NCBI GenBank assembly: GCA_903919215.1
Contig: CAIXHI010000474.1
Coordinates: 1-17,144, forward strand
DNA: 17,144 bases
Origin: an uncultured Acidimicrobiaceae bacterium
GTDB lineage: Bacteria; Actinomycetota; Acidimicrobiia; Acidimicrobiales; Ilumatobacteraceae
Direction: 5' to 3'
In this document: positions 16,866 through 17,144 of the stretch, in pieces
Layout of the letters: the number at the start of each line of letters is the position of its first letter
Numbering within the stretch: the first letter of the stretch is position 1
Made by a program: the position numbers and the translations under genes
The notes under the pieces: model-generated
Seen by the model: only the letters and a program-made list of their open reading frames with translations
What the model was told of the DNA's origin: nothing
Databases searched by the model: none

Positions 16866-17144
16866 TTACAGCGCGGCGGTCAGCTTGGCCAGTTGCGTGG
16901 TGAGCGCTGCCGGCAGGTTCTCGCCGAACTGGGCGTAGTGCGCCTCGATCTGCGGCAGTGCCAGCTTCCAACCATCGGAATCCACCGAGAGCAGCGTGTC
17001 GAGGTCGGCCTGGTCGACGTCGAGTCCGCTGATGTCCAGCGTGCCGGGAGCCGGCAAGTAGCCGATGGGCGTCTCGACGGCATCGACGGTGCCGGCGACC
17101 CGCTCGAACACCCACTTCAGCACGCGGCTGTTCTCGCCGTAGCC
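16866..17144 (-). CDS. pckG: Phosphoenolpyruvate carboxykinase (GTP), C-terminal 92 residues only
   Basis: Only the 3' end of the gene lies in the window; the 5' part runs off the right edge. The visible protein begins GYGENSRVLKWVFERV and continues with ETPIGYLPAPGTLDISGLD, then a helical end ...PQIEAHYAQFGENLPAAL. This matches the C-terminus of GTP-dependent PEP carboxykinase, where GxGENxRVLxW and ETPIGxxP are characteristic. The enzyme converts oxaloacetate and GTP to PEP and CO2 at the PEP-oxaloacetate node. The TAA stop is at 16868-16866. It converges with the small membrane protein gene, and two inverted repeats fill the gap. It has no functional link to the gene run on its left that I can see. 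Confidence 0.95.
   Translation of the reverse strand, partial: GYGENSRVLKWVFERVAGTVDAVETPIGYLPAPGTLDISGLDVDQADLDTLLSVDSDGWKLALPQIEAHYAQFGENLPAALTTQLAKLTAAL

Overview
This GC-rich window comes from an actinobacterium. The main evidence is an actinobacterial-type fused E2-E1 2-oxoglutarate decarboxylase/dehydrogenase (Kgd), a UvrD2-like helicase with an HRDC domain, an F420-type luciferase-like oxidoreductase, an MshB/Mca-type PIG-L deacetylase, GTP-dependent PEP carboxykinase and Ser/Thr-rich lipoproteins. The protein styles, and the lack of any mycobacterial neighbourhood, make a member of Acidimicrobiia (Ilumatobacter-like) my best guess. That is inference, not proof.

Layout: kgd (+, 62-3658) converges on a two-gene minus operon, a HAD hydrolase followed by a GT-C-like polytopic membrane protein (5949 down to 3671, ATGA overlap). 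A 25-bp gap separates the HAD gene from a divergent plus pair: an NYN/PIN nuclease with an S1-like domain and a repetitive basic tail (5975-7198), then xthA (7211-7981). xthA meets a UvrD2-like helicase (-, 9807-7978) tail to tail inside one shared CTAG. Next come a PH/SHOCT membrane protein (+, 9851-10483), an LLM oxidoreductase (-, 11404-10505), an alpha/beta hydrolase (+, 11448-12329) and an M23 lipoprotein (-, 13039-12326), the last two again sharing a CTAG. A tight plus run follows: alpha-methylacyl-CoA racemase family protein, PIG-L deacetylase, histidine phosphatase, an unknown lipoprotein and a small four-helix membrane protein (13104-16749). The window ends in the 3' part of pckG (-) beyond a 116-bp gap with two strong inverted repeats.

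The genes are mostly housekeeping: TCA cycle and PEP node (kgd, pckG), DNA and RNA maintenance (xthA, uvrD2-like, NYN-S1), envelope (M23, lipoprotein, PH/SHOCT, GT-C-like) and branched acyl-CoA or thiol-related metabolism (racemase, PIG-L). Coding is very compact, and no stretch over 300 bases lacks a gene. I see no tRNA, rRNA, CRISPR, insertion sequence or phage gene.

The most notable non-coding signal is that nearly every gene that must have its own promoter carries a TANNNT hexamer 6-8 bases before its start codon. This points to leaderless transcription. At two divergent pairs the opposing hexamers lie 17-18 bp apart, so each sits at the other's -35 position. I found no convincing new defence or mobile system. 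The best candidates for something undescribed are the NYN-S1-basic-tail protein, the paired hairpins after pckG, and the unknown lipoprotein/membrane-protein pair.
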